A stretch of DNA of 64,000 bases from Frigoribacterium sp. PhB24. Its GTDB lineage: Bacteria > Actinomycetota > Actinomycetes > Actinomycetales > Microbacteriaceae. Of this stretch, positions 25,776-34,276 are shown piece by piece; within the stretch, counting starts at the first letter, position 1; each line of letters starts with the position of its first letter. Location: contig NZ_RKIC01000012.1 of the NCBI RefSeq assembly GCF_003755185.1, positions 124,001 through 188,000 of the forward strand, in the 5' to 3' direction. The translations under genes were made by a program, and so were the position numbers. Below the pieces are notes generated by a model, which was not told the origin of the DNA, did not search any database, and saw only the letters and a list, made by a program, of their open reading frames with translations.

Positions 25776-27671
25776 GTGACCGACGACAGCTCACCACGGG
25801 GACGCCGCACGACGGCGAGCCGTGGGGCGGGTGCGCGACGCGACGGGACGCGGGCGCCGGCACCGCGCCTCCGGAGGCGACGTTTCGCCACGGAGGTGCT
25901 GCTGTTGCAGCTCGCCGTCGTCACCGCCATCGTGCTGCTGACCAGCGCGGTGTTCGCCACGATCGCCGTGCAGCGCCTGGCGCGCGAGGCCGAGTCGACG
26001 GCCCTCGCCGTGGCGCAGAGCGTCGCCAGCGACGCCGACGTCCGTGAGCAGGTCGCGCTGCTGAGCGTCGACGGCACCGAGATCGACGAGGAGGCGCTGG
26101 CCGGGGGAGCCCTGCAGCGCACCGCGGTCGCGGCCCGGCAGCGCACCGGCGCGCTCTTCGTCGTCGTGACCGACGACCGCGGGGTGCGGCTGGCGCACCC
26201 GGACCCCTCCCGCATCGGTGAGCGCGTCAGCACCAGCCCCGACGCGGCGTTGCGCGGGGAGGAGGTCGTCGCCTGGGAGCGCGGCACGCTCGGCGACTCG
26301 GCCCGGGCGAAGGTGCCGGTCTACGCCCCCGGGGTGGTCGCGGACGAGCCGGGCTCGGCGGTCGGCGTCGTCGGCGAGGTCAGCGTCGGCTACGCGCCGA
26401 CCCGGGTCTACGACACCCTCGCGCAGGACGCCCTGCCCGTCGTCGGGGTGGCCGTGCTGGCCCTCGCGCTCGGCGTCGTGGCGTCGGTGCTGATCCGGCG
26501 ACGGCTCGACCGGGCGACGCTCGGGCTGCAGCCCGAAGAGCTGTCGACCCTCGTGCAGAACCAGCAGGCCGTGCTCGGCGGGGTCGGCGAGGGCGTGCTC
26601 GCGGTGTCCCGCGACGGCGTGGTGACGGTCTGCAACGACCAGGCCGCACGCCTGCTCGGGCTCGACGCGGCGACGGCCGTGGGGCGGCCGCTCGAGGGGC
26701 TCGACCTGCCCGAGGGGCTCGTCGCGCTGCTCGGCCCGGGCGCCCGGCAGGACGACGCGACGACGACCGACGGCACGACCGACAGCACGCTCGTGGTCGA
26801 CCACCACGTGCTGCTCGTCGACGTGCGCCCGGTCTCACGCGACGGGGTCGACCTCGGCCGGGTCGCGGTGGTGCGCGACCGCACGGCCGTCGAGGCCTTG
26901 ACGCGTCGGCTCGACGCCGTCGGCGCGATGACCACGGCCCTCCGCGCGCAGCGACACGAGTTCGCCAACCGGTTGCACGCCCTGTCGGGCATGCTCGAGC
27001 TCGGTCGGGCCGAGCAGGCCCGCGCCTACCTCGCCGACGTGCTCGACCACGGACCGTTGCGCTACCCGGTCGCCCACGCCGACCGGTTGACCGAGCCGTA
27101 CCTCCAGGCGTTCCTCGGTGCGAAGGGCGTCGAGGCGGCCGAACGGGGCGTGCTGCTGAAGCTCGGGCCCGAGACGCTCGTCACGGGGTCGGTCGTCGAG
27201 CCCGGCGACGTGACGACCGTCCTCGGCAACCTGGTCGACAACGCGGTGCGGGCCGCCGTGGCCGGACGGGTCACCCCCGCCTGGATCGAGGTCGAGGTGC
27301 TCGACGACGGCACCGACCTGCACCTGTCGGTGATGGACTCGGGCGACGGCGTCGCCGACGCGGGGCGGCTGTTCGACCGCGGGCCGCACGGTGCCGACGA
27401 CGAGCCCGACCCCGCGCGGGTGCACGGCCTGGGCTTCGGACTTCCGTTGTCCCGTGACATCGCCCGGCGCCGGGGTGGTGACGTCTGGCTCGGCTCGCCG
27501 GGCGGTGACGGGCACGGCGCGGTGTTCTGCGCGAGGCTCGTGGGCGCGGTCTCGAGCGAGGCGGTGGCGACGTCCGCGGCCGAACCAGCCCGTGCCTCCT
27601 CGTCCCCCGACGCATCGCCCGACCCGCGCACCGGCAGCGCCCCCCGCCGCTCCGAGAGGACCACCCCGTGA
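25776..27671 (+). CDS. Sensor histidine kinase, CitA/DcuS family
   Basis: A 631-residue membrane kinase. A basic N-terminus is followed by a first membrane segment (about 43-67, LLLQLAVVTAIVLLTSAVFATIA), an extracytoplasmic PDC-type sensor (about 68-220 with DERGVRLAHPDPSRIGERV-like text), a second segment (PVVGVAVLALALGVVASVLI), a PAS domain (QNQQAVLGGVGEGVLAVSRDGVVTVCND), the phospho-acceptor RAQRHEFANRLHALSGMLELG, and an ATPase domain with NLVDNAVRA and DSGDGV. HEFANRLH is typical of di/tricarboxylate sensors. The stop overlaps the regulator start. Confidence 0.9.
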   Translation: MTDDSSPRGRRTTASRGAGARRDGTRAPAPRLRRRRFATEVLLLQLAVVTAIVLLTSAVFATIAVQRLAREAESTALAVAQSVASDADVREQVALLSVDGTEIDEEALAGGALQRTAVAARQRTGALFVVVTDDRGVRLAHPDPSRIGERVSTSPDAALRGEEVVAWERGTLGDSARAKVPVYAPGVVADEPGSAVGVVGEVSVGYAPTRVYDTLAQDALPVVGVAVLALALGVVASVLIRRRLDRATLGLQPEELSTLVQNQQAVLGGVGEGVLAVSRDGVVTVCNDQAARLLGLDAATAVGRPLEGLDLPEGLVALLGPGARQDDATTTDGTTDSTLVVDHHVLLVDVRPVSRDGVDLGRVAVVRDRTAVEALTRRLDAVGAMTTALRAQRHEFANRLHALSGMLELGRAEQARAYLADVLDHGPLRYPVAHADRLTEPYLQAFLGAKGVEAAERGVLLKLGPETLVTGSVVEPGDVTTVLGNLVDNAVRAAVAGRVTPAWIEVEVLDDGTDLHLSVMDSGDGVADAGRLFDRGPHGADDEPDPARVHGLGFGLPLSRDIARRRGGDVWLGSPGGDGHGAVFCARLVGAVSSEAVATSAAEPARASSSPDASPDPRTGSAPRRSERTTP

Positions 27672-28366
27672 CGACCGAACTCACCGTGCTCGTGGTCGAC
27701 GACGACTTCTACGTCGCCGACCTGCACCGTCGCCAGGTCGAGCAGTTGCCCGGCCTGCGGGCGCTGCCGGCCGTCGGGACGGTCGCCGAGGTGCGACGCG
27801 TCCTCGCCGAGCAGCCCGTCGACCTGCTGCTGCTCGACGTGCACCTGCCCGACGGCAGCGGGCTCGACCTGCTGCGCGAGGTCGACGTGGACGCCTTCGT
27901 GCTCAGCGCCGCGTCGGACGCCACGACCGTGCGCCGGGCCCTGCGGCGTGGGGCGCTCGGCTACCTGATCAAGCCGTTCGCGTCGGGCACGCTCGTCGAC
28001 CGGCTACGTGCCTACCAGAGGTACCGCAACGTGCTCGACGAGCGGACGGCCGTCGACCAGGAGGCGCTCGAACGGGCCCTGCGCATCCTCCATTCCGGCG
28101 ACGCGGCCAAGGCGGCCTCGCCGTCGCGGTCGGCGACCGAGCAGGCGGTGCTCGAGCAGTTCGGCGCGGAGACCGGTGCCGGTGCCGCCGGCGGGGCCGA
28201 CGTCGGGCCGCTCGAGCTGTCGGCGGCGGACGTCGCCGCCCGGGTCGGGGTCTCTCGCGCGACGGCCCAGCGCTACCTCGCGGCGCTCGCCGCCGACGGC
28301 CTCGTGACGATGAAGCTCAGCTACGGCACCACCGGCCGCCCCGAGCACCGCTACTCGCGCCCCTGA
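27668..28366 (+). CDS. Response regulator, CitB/DcuR family
   Basis: A 232-residue two-domain regulator. The receiver (about 1-125) has VLVVDDDFYVADLHRRQVEQ, the phospho-acceptor aspartate in DLLLLDVHLPDGSGLDLL (about 58) and the switch Lys in LGYLIKPF. The C-terminal helix-turn-helix is ELSAADVAARVGVSRATAQRYLAALAADGLV (about 180-215), ending with GRPEHRYS. It overlaps the kinase stop by 4 bases (GTGA) and likely activates the divergent transporter. Confidence 0.9.
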   Translation: MTTELTVLVVDDDFYVADLHRRQVEQLPGLRALPAVGTVAEVRRVLAEQPVDLLLLDVHLPDGSGLDLLREVDVDAFVLSAASDATTVRRALRRGALGYLIKPFASGTLVDRLRAYQRYRNVLDERTAVDQEALERALRILHSGDAAKAASPSRSATEQAVLEQFGAETGAGAAGGADVGPLELSAADVAARVGVSRATAQRYLAALAADGLVTMKLSYGTTGRPEHRYSRP

Positions 28367-28420
28367 CGCGACCCGCGCCTCCTGCCCGCCGCCCTGCCGC
28401 CGCTTCGCACCACGGACTGA

Positions 28421-28452
28421 ACGTCGCACCGCCCTCTTCGGCGGTGCGACGT
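28421..28452. terminator. Hairpin between convergent genes
   Basis: ACGTCGCACCGCC and GGCGGTGCGACGT form a perfect 13-bp stem around CTCTTC, located between the rightward regulator and the leftward lipoprotein gene. It is flanked by an inverted pair of dispersed words (28374 and 28500). A bidirectional terminator is likely. Confidence 0.65.
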
Positions 28453-28515
28453 CCAGCCGGCGGTGCGATGCGCCCCCGCTCCCCGAGGCGTGCGGCCGAG
28501 GAGGCGCGGCCCGGC

Positions 28516-29049
28516 TCAGTCCGAGGGTGCGGTCTCGACCGTCGGTCCGACGACGCCGAGGAGGACGTAGTTCTGCCCGGGTGACGCACCGTCGTCGCCG
28601 GCCTGCACGGTCAGCTCGAAGCCGTCGTAGCGGCCGTCGTCCGAGGTCAACGTGACCCAGCGGCCTCCTGCGTTCGACGTCTCACGGTCGAGACCCACCG
28701 TCCAGCCGTCCGCGACGCGGGCGTCGATGACCGACTCGGCGACGTCGAGCTGAGGCGCGTCGGGCACGAGGTTGACGTACCGCAGCACCCGCCACTCCTG
28801 GATACTGCCGTCGGCGTCGTCCGCCGAGCCGCCGATCGCCGCCGCGCTGTCCTCTTGGGCCTCGACGCTCGCCACGAGCGTCGGGTCGATCTGGGCTTGG
28901 AGGCCGTCGATCAGTTCCGTGGCGACCGTGCCGGTCTCTTCGAGGGACAGTCCGTCGTCCGCATCGTGAGAGCCCGTCGTTCCCGTGCTGCACGCCGTGA
29001 GGAGGGCGAGGCCCAACACCACGAGGCAGAGCACTCGGCGATCACCCAC
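28516..29049 (-). CDS. Lipoprotein of unknown function
   Basis: A 177-residue exported lipoprotein. Starting at GTG 29049, VGDRRVLCLVVLGLALLTAC gives a signal peptide with lipobox LTAC. The mature part is Asp-rich, has SAAAIGGSADDADGSIQEWRVLRYVNL, ends GQNYVLLGVVGPTVETAPSD, and has no family I recognise. The start overlaps the preceding membrane-protein gene by 8 bases, so the two form a pair, probably functioning together at the membrane. Confidence 0.65.
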   Translation of the reverse strand: MGDRRVLCLVVLGLALLTACSTGTTGSHDADDGLSLEETGTVATELIDGLQAQIDPTLVASVEAQEDSAAAIGGSADDADGSIQEWRVLRYVNLVPDAPQLDVAESVIDARVADGWTVGLDRETSNAGGRWVTLTSDDGRYDGFELTVQAGDDGASPGQNYVLLGVVGPTVETAPSD

Positions 29050-29326
29050 GGAGGCCCACGAACCACCAGAGTGACGCGATCTCGGCGGGCTGCTGCTGGA
29101 GGCCGAGCCACAGGCCGACCGGCCACAGGAGCAGGGGCAGCACGACCCCGACGGCGAACGCGGCCACCACGAGGGCGAGGAACACGAGCCCGACCAGGGC
29201 GCCGACCGATCGGCGACCGACAGCCGCGTCCGCAGCCGCCTCGTCGTCGTCCACGACGATCCTCTCGTCGGGGTCGGTGGCGTGCTCGTCACCGATCCCC
29301 AGCAGTCGTCGGCCGTCCTCGTCCAT
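29042..29326 (-). CDS. Small membrane protein of unknown function
   Basis: A 94-residue protein starting MDEDGRRLLGIGDEHATDPDERIVVDDDEAAADAAVG, an acidic N-terminus, followed by one long hydrophobic segment or tight pair (VGALVGLVFLALVVAAFAVGVVLPLLLWPVGLWLGL, about 43-78). No family is recognised. It overlaps the lipoprotein gene downstream and is divergent from flgB. Confidence 0.6.
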   Translation of the reverse strand: MDEDGRRLLGIGDEHATDPDERIVVDDDEAAADAAVGRRSVGALVGLVFLALVVAAFAVGVVLPLLLWPVGLWLGLQQQPAEIASLWWFVGLRG

Positions 29327-29415
29327 ACGCGCGCCTCCCGTCCCCTGCCGCCCTCGACGCGACGCTAGCAGCCGCGCCGAGACGCCCCCACTACGGGGCG
29401 GGCGGACGCCCACCG

Positions 29416-29443
29416 CTTACGTCACGTCCCACCCCGCCGATAG
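29416..29443 (+). promoter_or_regulatory. Sigma-28 (FliA) promoter of flgB-flgC-fliE-fliF-fliG
   Basis: CTTACG (29416-29421), 14 bases, GCCGATAG (29436-29443), then 6 bases and GTG at 29450. Confidence 0.85.
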
Positions 29444-29451
29444 AGCGCCGT

Positions 29452-29490
29452 GAGCACGGATCGCTCGCACACCCCGGCCACGGATCGGCC
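29452..29490 (+). promoter_or_regulatory. Pair of putative CsrA-binding stem-loops in the flgB leader
   Basis: GAGC-ACGGATC-GCTC (29452-29466) and GGCC-ACGGATC-GGCC (29476-29490): two 4-bp stems, each presenting ACGGATC as a 7-base loop, 9 bases apart. GGA in a hairpin loop with ACGGAT around it is close to the CsrA consensus. The same pair occurs in the fliH leader. Confidence 0.6.
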
Positions 29491-29521
29491 CTCGCACTCC
29501 ACCGACCCCACCGGGACAGGC

Positions 29522-29869
29522 ATGCCACTCGAATCCGTGACGCAGGCGGCGCTGCAGAGCGCCCTCGACGGTCTCTCGCTGCGCCAGAAGACGATCGCCG
29601 CGAACATCGCGAACGTCAACACCCCGAACTACACCGCCAAGCGGGTGCAGTTCGAGGAGGCGCTGGGCAGGTCGGTCGCGTCCGGCAGCGGAGCGGTCCA
29701 GGCGTCCACGTCGCGCAGCCTCGAACCCACGCGCCTCGACGGCAACAACGTCAACCTCGACACCGAGACCCTGTCGAACGTCGACACCGTGCTGCGGTAC
29801 CAGTTCGCCACGCAGGCCATGAACTCCGAGCTGACGGCCGTGCGTGCCGCGTTCCGGACGAACTCGTGA
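29522..29869 (+). CDS. flgB: Flagellar basal-body rod protein FlgB
   Basis: A 115-residue rod protein. MPLESVTQAALQSALDGLSLRQKTIAANIANVNTPNYTAKRVQFEEALG carries the rod signature ANIANVNTPNY. The C-terminus YQFATQAMNSELTAVRAAFRTNS fits the family. A GTG in the same frame at 29450, 6 bases after the sigma-28 box, would add 24 residues (VSTDRSHTPATDR...); the conserved family start and the weak GGGACAGGC site favour ATG 29522. First gene of the basal-body/switch operon. Confidence 0.9.
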   Translation: MPLESVTQAALQSALDGLSLRQKTIAANIANVNTPNYTAKRVQFEEALGRSVASGSGAVQASTSRSLEPTRLDGNNVNLDTETLSNVDTVLRYQFATQAMNSELTAVRAAFRTNS

Positions 29870-30261
29870 CCGCCTTCGACGCGATCGGCATCGCGAGCAC
29901 CGGCCTGACCGTGCACCGCAAGTGGCTCGACGCCGTCTCGGACAACATCGCGAACGTCAACACCGTCAAGTCGATGGACGACACCGCGTTCCAGGCCCGC
30001 TACGTCGAGGTGCAAGAGGGAGCCGGCACGTCCGGCGTCTTCGTCAAGGCCGACCGCTACGGCAGCGAGGCCGGCCGCGTCACCTACCTCCCCGACCACC
30101 CGCTCGCCGACGCCGAAGGGTACGTGCGCATGCCCGACATCGACCTCGGCGCCCAGATGGGCGACCTGATCATGGCGCAGCGTGGCTACCAGGCCAACGC
30201 CGCCGTGGTCGACCGTGCCAAGACGGCCTACGAGGCCGCACTCCAGATCGGACGTGGCTGA
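29866..30261 (+). CDS. flgC: Flagellar basal-body rod protein FlgC
   Basis: A 131-residue rod protein: VTAFDAIGIASTGLTVHRKWLDAVSDNIANVNTVKSMDDTAFQARYV and the C-terminal LGAQMGDLIMAQRGYQANAAVVDRAKTAYEAALQIGRG, the standard rod/hook ends. Its GTG start overlaps the flgB stop (GTGA). Confidence 0.94.
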   Translation: MTAFDAIGIASTGLTVHRKWLDAVSDNIANVNTVKSMDDTAFQARYVEVQEGAGTSGVFVKADRYGSEAGRVTYLPDHPLADAEGYVRMPDIDLGAQMGDLIMAQRGYQANAAVVDRAKTAYEAALQIGRG

Positions 30262-30617
30262 TGCCCATCGCAGGAATCCAGGCCCTCGGGGCGGTGCAAC
30301 AGTCCGGCTACGCCGACGTGGGCTCGCTCATGCGGGCCGGCGGCGCGTCCGACGTGACGGGTGCGACGGGCGTGACCGGCGCCTCCTCGGCCTCGGGCGC
30401 GACCTTCGGCGCGACCATGACCGGTGCCGTCGAGGGCCTGCAGCAGCTGCAGTCCGAGGCGAAGACCCTCGCGGTCAAGGCCGTCACGGGTGACCTGACC
30501 GACATCCACGACGCGACCATCGCGGCGACGCGTGCCCAGGTCACGCTCGAGCTGGTCAGCGCCGTCCGCAACAAGGGCGTCGACGCCTTCAACGAGATCA
30601 TGAGGATGCAGGCCTGA
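30261..30617 (+). CDS. fliE: Flagellar hook-basal body protein FliE
   Basis: A 118-residue protein linking the MS ring to the rod. The C-terminal signature reads GDLTDIHDATIAATRAQVTLELVSAVRNKGVDAFNEIMRMQA. The N-terminal half is Gly/Ala-rich. Start and stop each share a base with the neighbouring genes (TGATG), so the operon is tightly coupled. Confidence 0.92.
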   Translation: MPIAGIQALGAVQQSGYADVGSLMRAGGASDVTGATGVTGASSASGATFGATMTGAVEGLQQLQSEAKTLAVKAVTGDLTDIHDATIAATRAQVTLELVSAVRNKGVDAFNEIMRMQA

Positions 30618-32308
30618 TGCCCACCGCCGTCAAGGGTCAGCTCGCCAAGCTGGGTGCCGCCCTCAAGAGCTTCACGGTCGCGCAGCGCACGATCGCCGTC
30701 ATCCTGCTCGCCGCCCTCGTGCTCGGCGTGGTCGCGCTGGTCAGCTGGCTCGGCAAGCCCACCTACACGCCGCTGTTCAGCGGCATCGACCCGACCGACG
30801 CGAGCGCCATCGTCGAGCTGCTGCAGACCGACGGCGTGCCGTACCAGTTGACCGCGGGCGGCGGCACGATCCTCGTGCCCGAGGCGAACGTGTACGACGA
30901 GCGCCTCAAGGCCGCGGCCGCGGGACTGCCCGCCGCGAGCTCGGGCGGCGGCTACTCGCTGCTCGACACCATGGGCGTCACCTCGTCCGAGTTCCAGCAG
31001 AACGTCACCTACAAGCGCGCCATCGAGGGCGAGCTCGCCAACACGATCAAGGCGATGGACGGCGTGAAGAACGCCAGCGTGCAGCTCGCGATCCCCGAGG
31101 ACTCGGTGTTCGTCTCCGAGCAGCGCGACCCGACCGCCTCGGTCTTCGTCGAGACACGGGCCGGCGCGACGCTGGACTCCAAGCAGGTGCAGGCCATCGT
31201 CAACCTCACCAGCGCCTCCGTCGAGGGCATGAAGGCCACCGACGTGGCCGTCACCGACGCCTCGGGCACGGTGTTGTCGGCCGTCGGCAGCGGAGCGGTC
31301 GGAGGCGCGGGCGGCGATGCGAGCGACTACGAGTCCAAGGTCCAGGCCTCGGTGCAGGCCATGCTCGACAAGATGGTCGGCCCGGGCAACTCGTCGGTCG
31401 TGGTGGCGGCCGACCTCGACCAGAGCTCGGGCACGAAGGTGACCGAGTCGTTCTCGCAGCCGACCTCGGGGCCGATCGCCCTCAACGAGTCGGGCGCCAC
31501 CGAGCAGTACGGCTCGGGCGCGAACGGGGCGAACGGCACCGGCGCGACCGGCGTGCTCGGCCCCGACAACATCGCCGTGCCGACCGGCACGGCCGCCGAC
31601 GGCACGACCACGGCGGGCACCGGCGCCGACGGCGGGTACACGAACGAGTCGACCACCAAGAACAACGCCGTCGACAAGGTGACCGAGAGCCTCAACGTGC
31701 CGGCCGGCGAGGTGAGCCGTCAGACCGTGTCGGTCGCCCTGAACTCGGCCGCGGCGAACGGCGTCAACATGCAGAGCGTCCGCGACCTGGTCGGCGCCGC
31801 CGCCGGGATCGACGCCGCCCGCGGCGACACCGTGCAGGTCGCCCAGGTCGACTTCGACACCTCGGCCGCGGACGCCGCCGCCGAAGCGCTCAAGGCCGCC
31901 GACGCGGCCAGCGCGAGCGAGGCGATGTGGGGCACGATCCGCACCGTCGGCATCGTCGCGGCCATCGCGATCGCGGCCATCGTGGGCCTGATCGTCTTCG
32001 CCCGTCGCAGCCGCCGTCAGGACCGTGAGGACGTCGACCTCGGCGAGCTCGCGCCGCAGAACGGCGCTCAGACCTGGGACGCCACGATGCCGCTGTCGCT
32101 GGACGACGCCGTCGCCACCTCGCGGCTGACCTTGCCCGGCATGGGCGACGCGAAGACCGAGCTGCTCGAGGTCGACGCCCCGACCCCCTCGCCCGAGTTC
32201 GTCTCGGCCGAGCGCCGCCGGGCCGAGATCGACGCGATGGCCGAGCGCGACCCGGGCAAGACCGCCGAGCTGCTGCGGGGTCTGATGGACGACCGGCAGC
32301 CCGCATGA
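30617..32308 (+). CDS. fliF: Flagellar MS-ring protein FliF
   Basis: A 563-residue membrane protein. Membrane segments lie at about 24-45 (RTIAVILLAALVLGVVALVSWLG) and 435-465 (TVGIVAAIAIAAIVGLIVFARRSRR). Between them are the ring-building motifs PLFSGIDPTDASAIVELLQTDGVPYQL, TYKRAIEGELANTIKAMDGVKNASVQLAIPEDSVF and ASVFVETRAG. The cytoplasmic tail (DPGKTAELLRGLMDD) binds FliG, encoded next with a 4-base overlap. Confidence 0.95.
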   Translation: MPTAVKGQLAKLGAALKSFTVAQRTIAVILLAALVLGVVALVSWLGKPTYTPLFSGIDPTDASAIVELLQTDGVPYQLTAGGGTILVPEANVYDERLKAAAAGLPAASSGGGYSLLDTMGVTSSEFQQNVTYKRAIEGELANTIKAMDGVKNASVQLAIPEDSVFVSEQRDPTASVFVETRAGATLDSKQVQAIVNLTSASVEGMKATDVAVTDASGTVLSAVGSGAVGGAGGDASDYESKVQASVQAMLDKMVGPGNSSVVVAADLDQSSGTKVTESFSQPTSGPIALNESGATEQYGSGANGANGTGATGVLGPDNIAVPTGTAADGTTTAGTGADGGYTNESTTKNNAVDKVTESLNVPAGEVSRQTVSVALNSAAANGVNMQSVRDLVGAAAGIDAARGDTVQVAQVDFDTSAADAAAEALKAADAASASEAMWGTIRTVGIVAAIAIAAIVGLIVFARRSRRQDREDVDLGELAPQNGAQTWDATMPLSLDDAVATSRLTLPGMGDAKTELLEVDAPTPSPEFVSAERRRAEIDAMAERDPGKTAELLRGLMDDRQPA

Positions 32309-33360
32309 GCCTCGTCCCCACCACCTTCGGCACGCCCTCGGCGCCCGGCGTCGGCAAGCCGTTGACCGGACCGCAGAAGGTCGCCGTCATCCTGATGCAG
32401 ATGGACCAGGCCCGTGCGGCCGCCGTCATGAAGGAGTTCAGCGAGGTCGAGGCCGAGGAGATCGCCGCCGAGATCGTGCGCCTGCGTCGCGTCGACCCGT
32501 CGATCGCCGAGGCCACAGTGGCCGAGTTCCACGACCTCAGCGTCAGCGGCCGTTACCAGCGGCGCGGCGGGCACGACGTGGCCGTCGGCCTGCTCGAGGC
32601 GTCGTTCGGTTCCGAGCGCGCCGCCGGCGTCATGGAGCGCATGGCGTCGAACATGGCCGGCAAGTCCTTCGAGTTCCTGGACGAGGCCGAGGCCGGTCAG
32701 GTGGTGACGCTGCTCGACGGCGAGCTGCCGCAGACCATCGCCCTCGTGCTGGCGCACCTGCGGCCGCAGCAGGCGTCGGCCGTGATGTCGGGCCTCGACG
32801 TCGAGCTGCGCGCCGACGTCGCCCAGGCCATCGCGACGATGGGCACGGCCACCCCGGAGTCGGTCGGCATCGTCGCGGCCACCCTCAAGGTGCGGGCCGG
32901 CGCGGTCGTCGCCCCGCGCGAGCAGGTCGAGGTCGTCGGGGGCATCCAGCCGTTGATCGAGATCCTGAACCGGAGCGACGTGGCGACCGAGAAGGCGCTG
33001 CTCGAGGGCCTCGACGAACGCGACCCCGAGCTGGCCGAGGAGGTGCGCTCGCGCATGTTGACCTTCGAGGACATCGTCAAGCTCGAATCGCGCGACATCC
33101 AGCAGGTGCTGCGGGGCATCGACGCGGCGATCCTCGCCACGGCGATGAAGGGCGCCCCCTCCGCGGTCACCGAGGTCATCCGGGGCAACGTCTCCGAGCG
33201 CAACCGCGAGCTGCTGGACGACGAGCTGCAGTCGATGGGTCCGGTCCGCAAGTCGCAGATCGAGGAGGCGCGGGCGTCGGTCGTGCGCGCCATCCGCGAA
33301 CTCGAGGCGATGGGGGCGATCACCATGCACCGCTCCGACGACGACGCCCTCGTCGACTAG
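32305..33360 (+). CDS. fliG: Flagellar motor switch protein FliG
   Basis: A 351-residue rotor protein. LTGPQKVAVILMQMDQARAAAVMKEFSEVEAEEIAAEIVRL opens the N domain; LPQTIALVLAHLRPQQASAVMSGL is the conserved middle motif (usually HPQTIA; here LPQTIA); the C-terminal torque domain reads MLTFEDIVKLESRDIQQVLRGID. It joins the MS ring to FliM and takes force from MotA. End of the flgB operon. Confidence 0.95.
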   Translation: MSLVPTTFGTPSAPGVGKPLTGPQKVAVILMQMDQARAAAVMKEFSEVEAEEIAAEIVRLRRVDPSIAEATVAEFHDLSVSGRYQRRGGHDVAVGLLEASFGSERAAGVMERMASNMAGKSFEFLDEAEAGQVVTLLDGELPQTIALVLAHLRPQQASAVMSGLDVELRADVAQAIATMGTATPESVGIVAATLKVRAGAVVAPREQVEVVGGIQPLIEILNRSDVATEKALLEGLDERDPELAEEVRSRMLTFEDIVKLESRDIQQVLRGIDAAILATAMKGAPSAVTEVIRGNVSERNRELLDDELQSMGPVRKSQIEEARASVVRAIRELEAMGAITMHRSDDDALVD

Positions 33361-33445
33361 CCCACCCGCGCCTCCTTCCGCCCCGCCCTTCCGCGAGGCG
33401 TGCCTCGGCTCCGGCCCACGGGGCGGCCCCCCTTCGGGGCAAGGA

Positions 33446-33473
33446 CTAACGCCGGCCCGGGCGACGCCGAGAG
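33446..33473 (+). promoter_or_regulatory. Sigma-28 (FliA) promoter of the fliH operon
   Basis: CTAACG (33446-33451), 14 bases, GCCGAGAG (33466-33473), then 6 bases and GTG at 33480. One base of the -10 box differs from the commonest form. Confidence 0.8.
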
Positions 33474-33479
33474 TCGCCG

Positions 33480-33551
33480 GTGAGCACGGATCGCTCACCT
33501 CACCCCTGGCCACGGATCGGCCGTCACCCCACAACGCCGAACGGCCCGTGA
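33480..33551 (+). CDS. Possible 23-codon leader ORF before fliH
   Basis: GTG at 33480 opens VSTDRSPHPWPRIGRHPTTP and three more residues, and its TGA (33549-33551) overlaps the fliH start region as TGATG. The GTG lies 6 bases after the sigma-28 box, so it may be translated without a leader and hand ribosomes to fliH. It could equally be non-coding sequence made to look open by the CsrA-like stem-loops it contains. Confidence 0.3.
   Translation: MSTDRSPHPWPRIGRHPTTPNGP
33482..33522 (+). promoter_or_regulatory. Pair of putative CsrA-binding stem-loops in the fliH leader
   Basis: GAGC-ACGGATC-GCTC (33482-33496) and GGCC-ACGGATC-GGCC (33508-33522), the same two hairpins as before flgB, here 11 bases apart. 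Confidence 0.6.
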
Positions 33552-34276
33552 TGCTCGATTCCGTGATGACCCCCGAGGGCGCTGCCCCGGCCTTCGCGCG
33601 CGTCAGCTACCCCTCCGTCACGTTGCCCGGGTCCGACGCCGCCGCCACCCGTCAGGCGCACGACGCCCGGGCCGAGGCCCGTGGCCACGCCGCCGGGTAC
33701 GCCTCCGGCCTGCGGGCCGCCGAGCTCGAGCTGGCCGCCCGCCGGGCCGTCCTCGAGGCCGAGCACTCCGACCTCCTGCACCGCCTGCAGTCCGCGACCG
33801 TGTCCGCCGTCGAGGCCCTCGCGGCGTCGGCCCGCGCGCTCGACGCCCGTGTCGCCCCGGTCCTGGACGACGCCGAGGAGGCGCTGGTCACGACCGCTTT
33901 CGAACTCGCCGAGGCGGTCCTCGGCTACGAGCTGCGCGCCTCCGAGTCCCTCGGCGACGAGTCGTCCGTGGTCGACGGCACCGACCCCCGCGCCGGACGC
34001 ACGGCCCGCGCGGCCGTCGCCCGGGCTCTCGCCGTCACCGACCCCGGCGACGTCGTCACCGTCCGCCTGCACCCGGCCGACCTCGCCCAGCTCGACGACG
34101 TGACGCGCGACTCCGTGGCCGCCGACGTGGCCTTCGTCGCCGACGCGACCCTGGCCCGCGGCGACTCCCAGGCCGAGCTGCGCGTCGGCCAGGTCGACGC
34201 GCGACTCGGCACGGCGCTCGACCGTGCCCGGACGGCGTTGCTCGGCGACGCGGCGGTGGACGGGGGCGTCTCGTGA
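33548..34276 (+). CDS. fliH: Flagellar export-ATPase regulator FliH
   Basis: A 242-residue protein (or 241 from ATG 33551). A central coiled coil (AHDARAEARGHAAGYASGLRAAELELAARRAVLEAEH, with G-x3-G repeats typical of FliH) leads to a C-terminal domain with VVTVRLHPADLAQL and LARGDSQAELRVGQVDARLGTALDR, which binds FliI. It inhibits and positions the FliI ATPase. The stop overlaps the fliI start. Confidence 0.88.
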   Translation: MMLDSVMTPEGAAPAFARVSYPSVTLPGSDAAATRQAHDARAEARGHAAGYASGLRAAELELAARRAVLEAEHSDLLHRLQSATVSAVEALAASARALDARVAPVLDDAEEALVTTAFELAEAVLGYELRASESLGDESSVVDGTDPRAGRTARAAVARALAVTDPGDVVTVRLHPADLAQLDDVTRDSVAADVAFVADATLARGDSQAELRVGQVDARLGTALDRARTALLGDAAVDGGVS

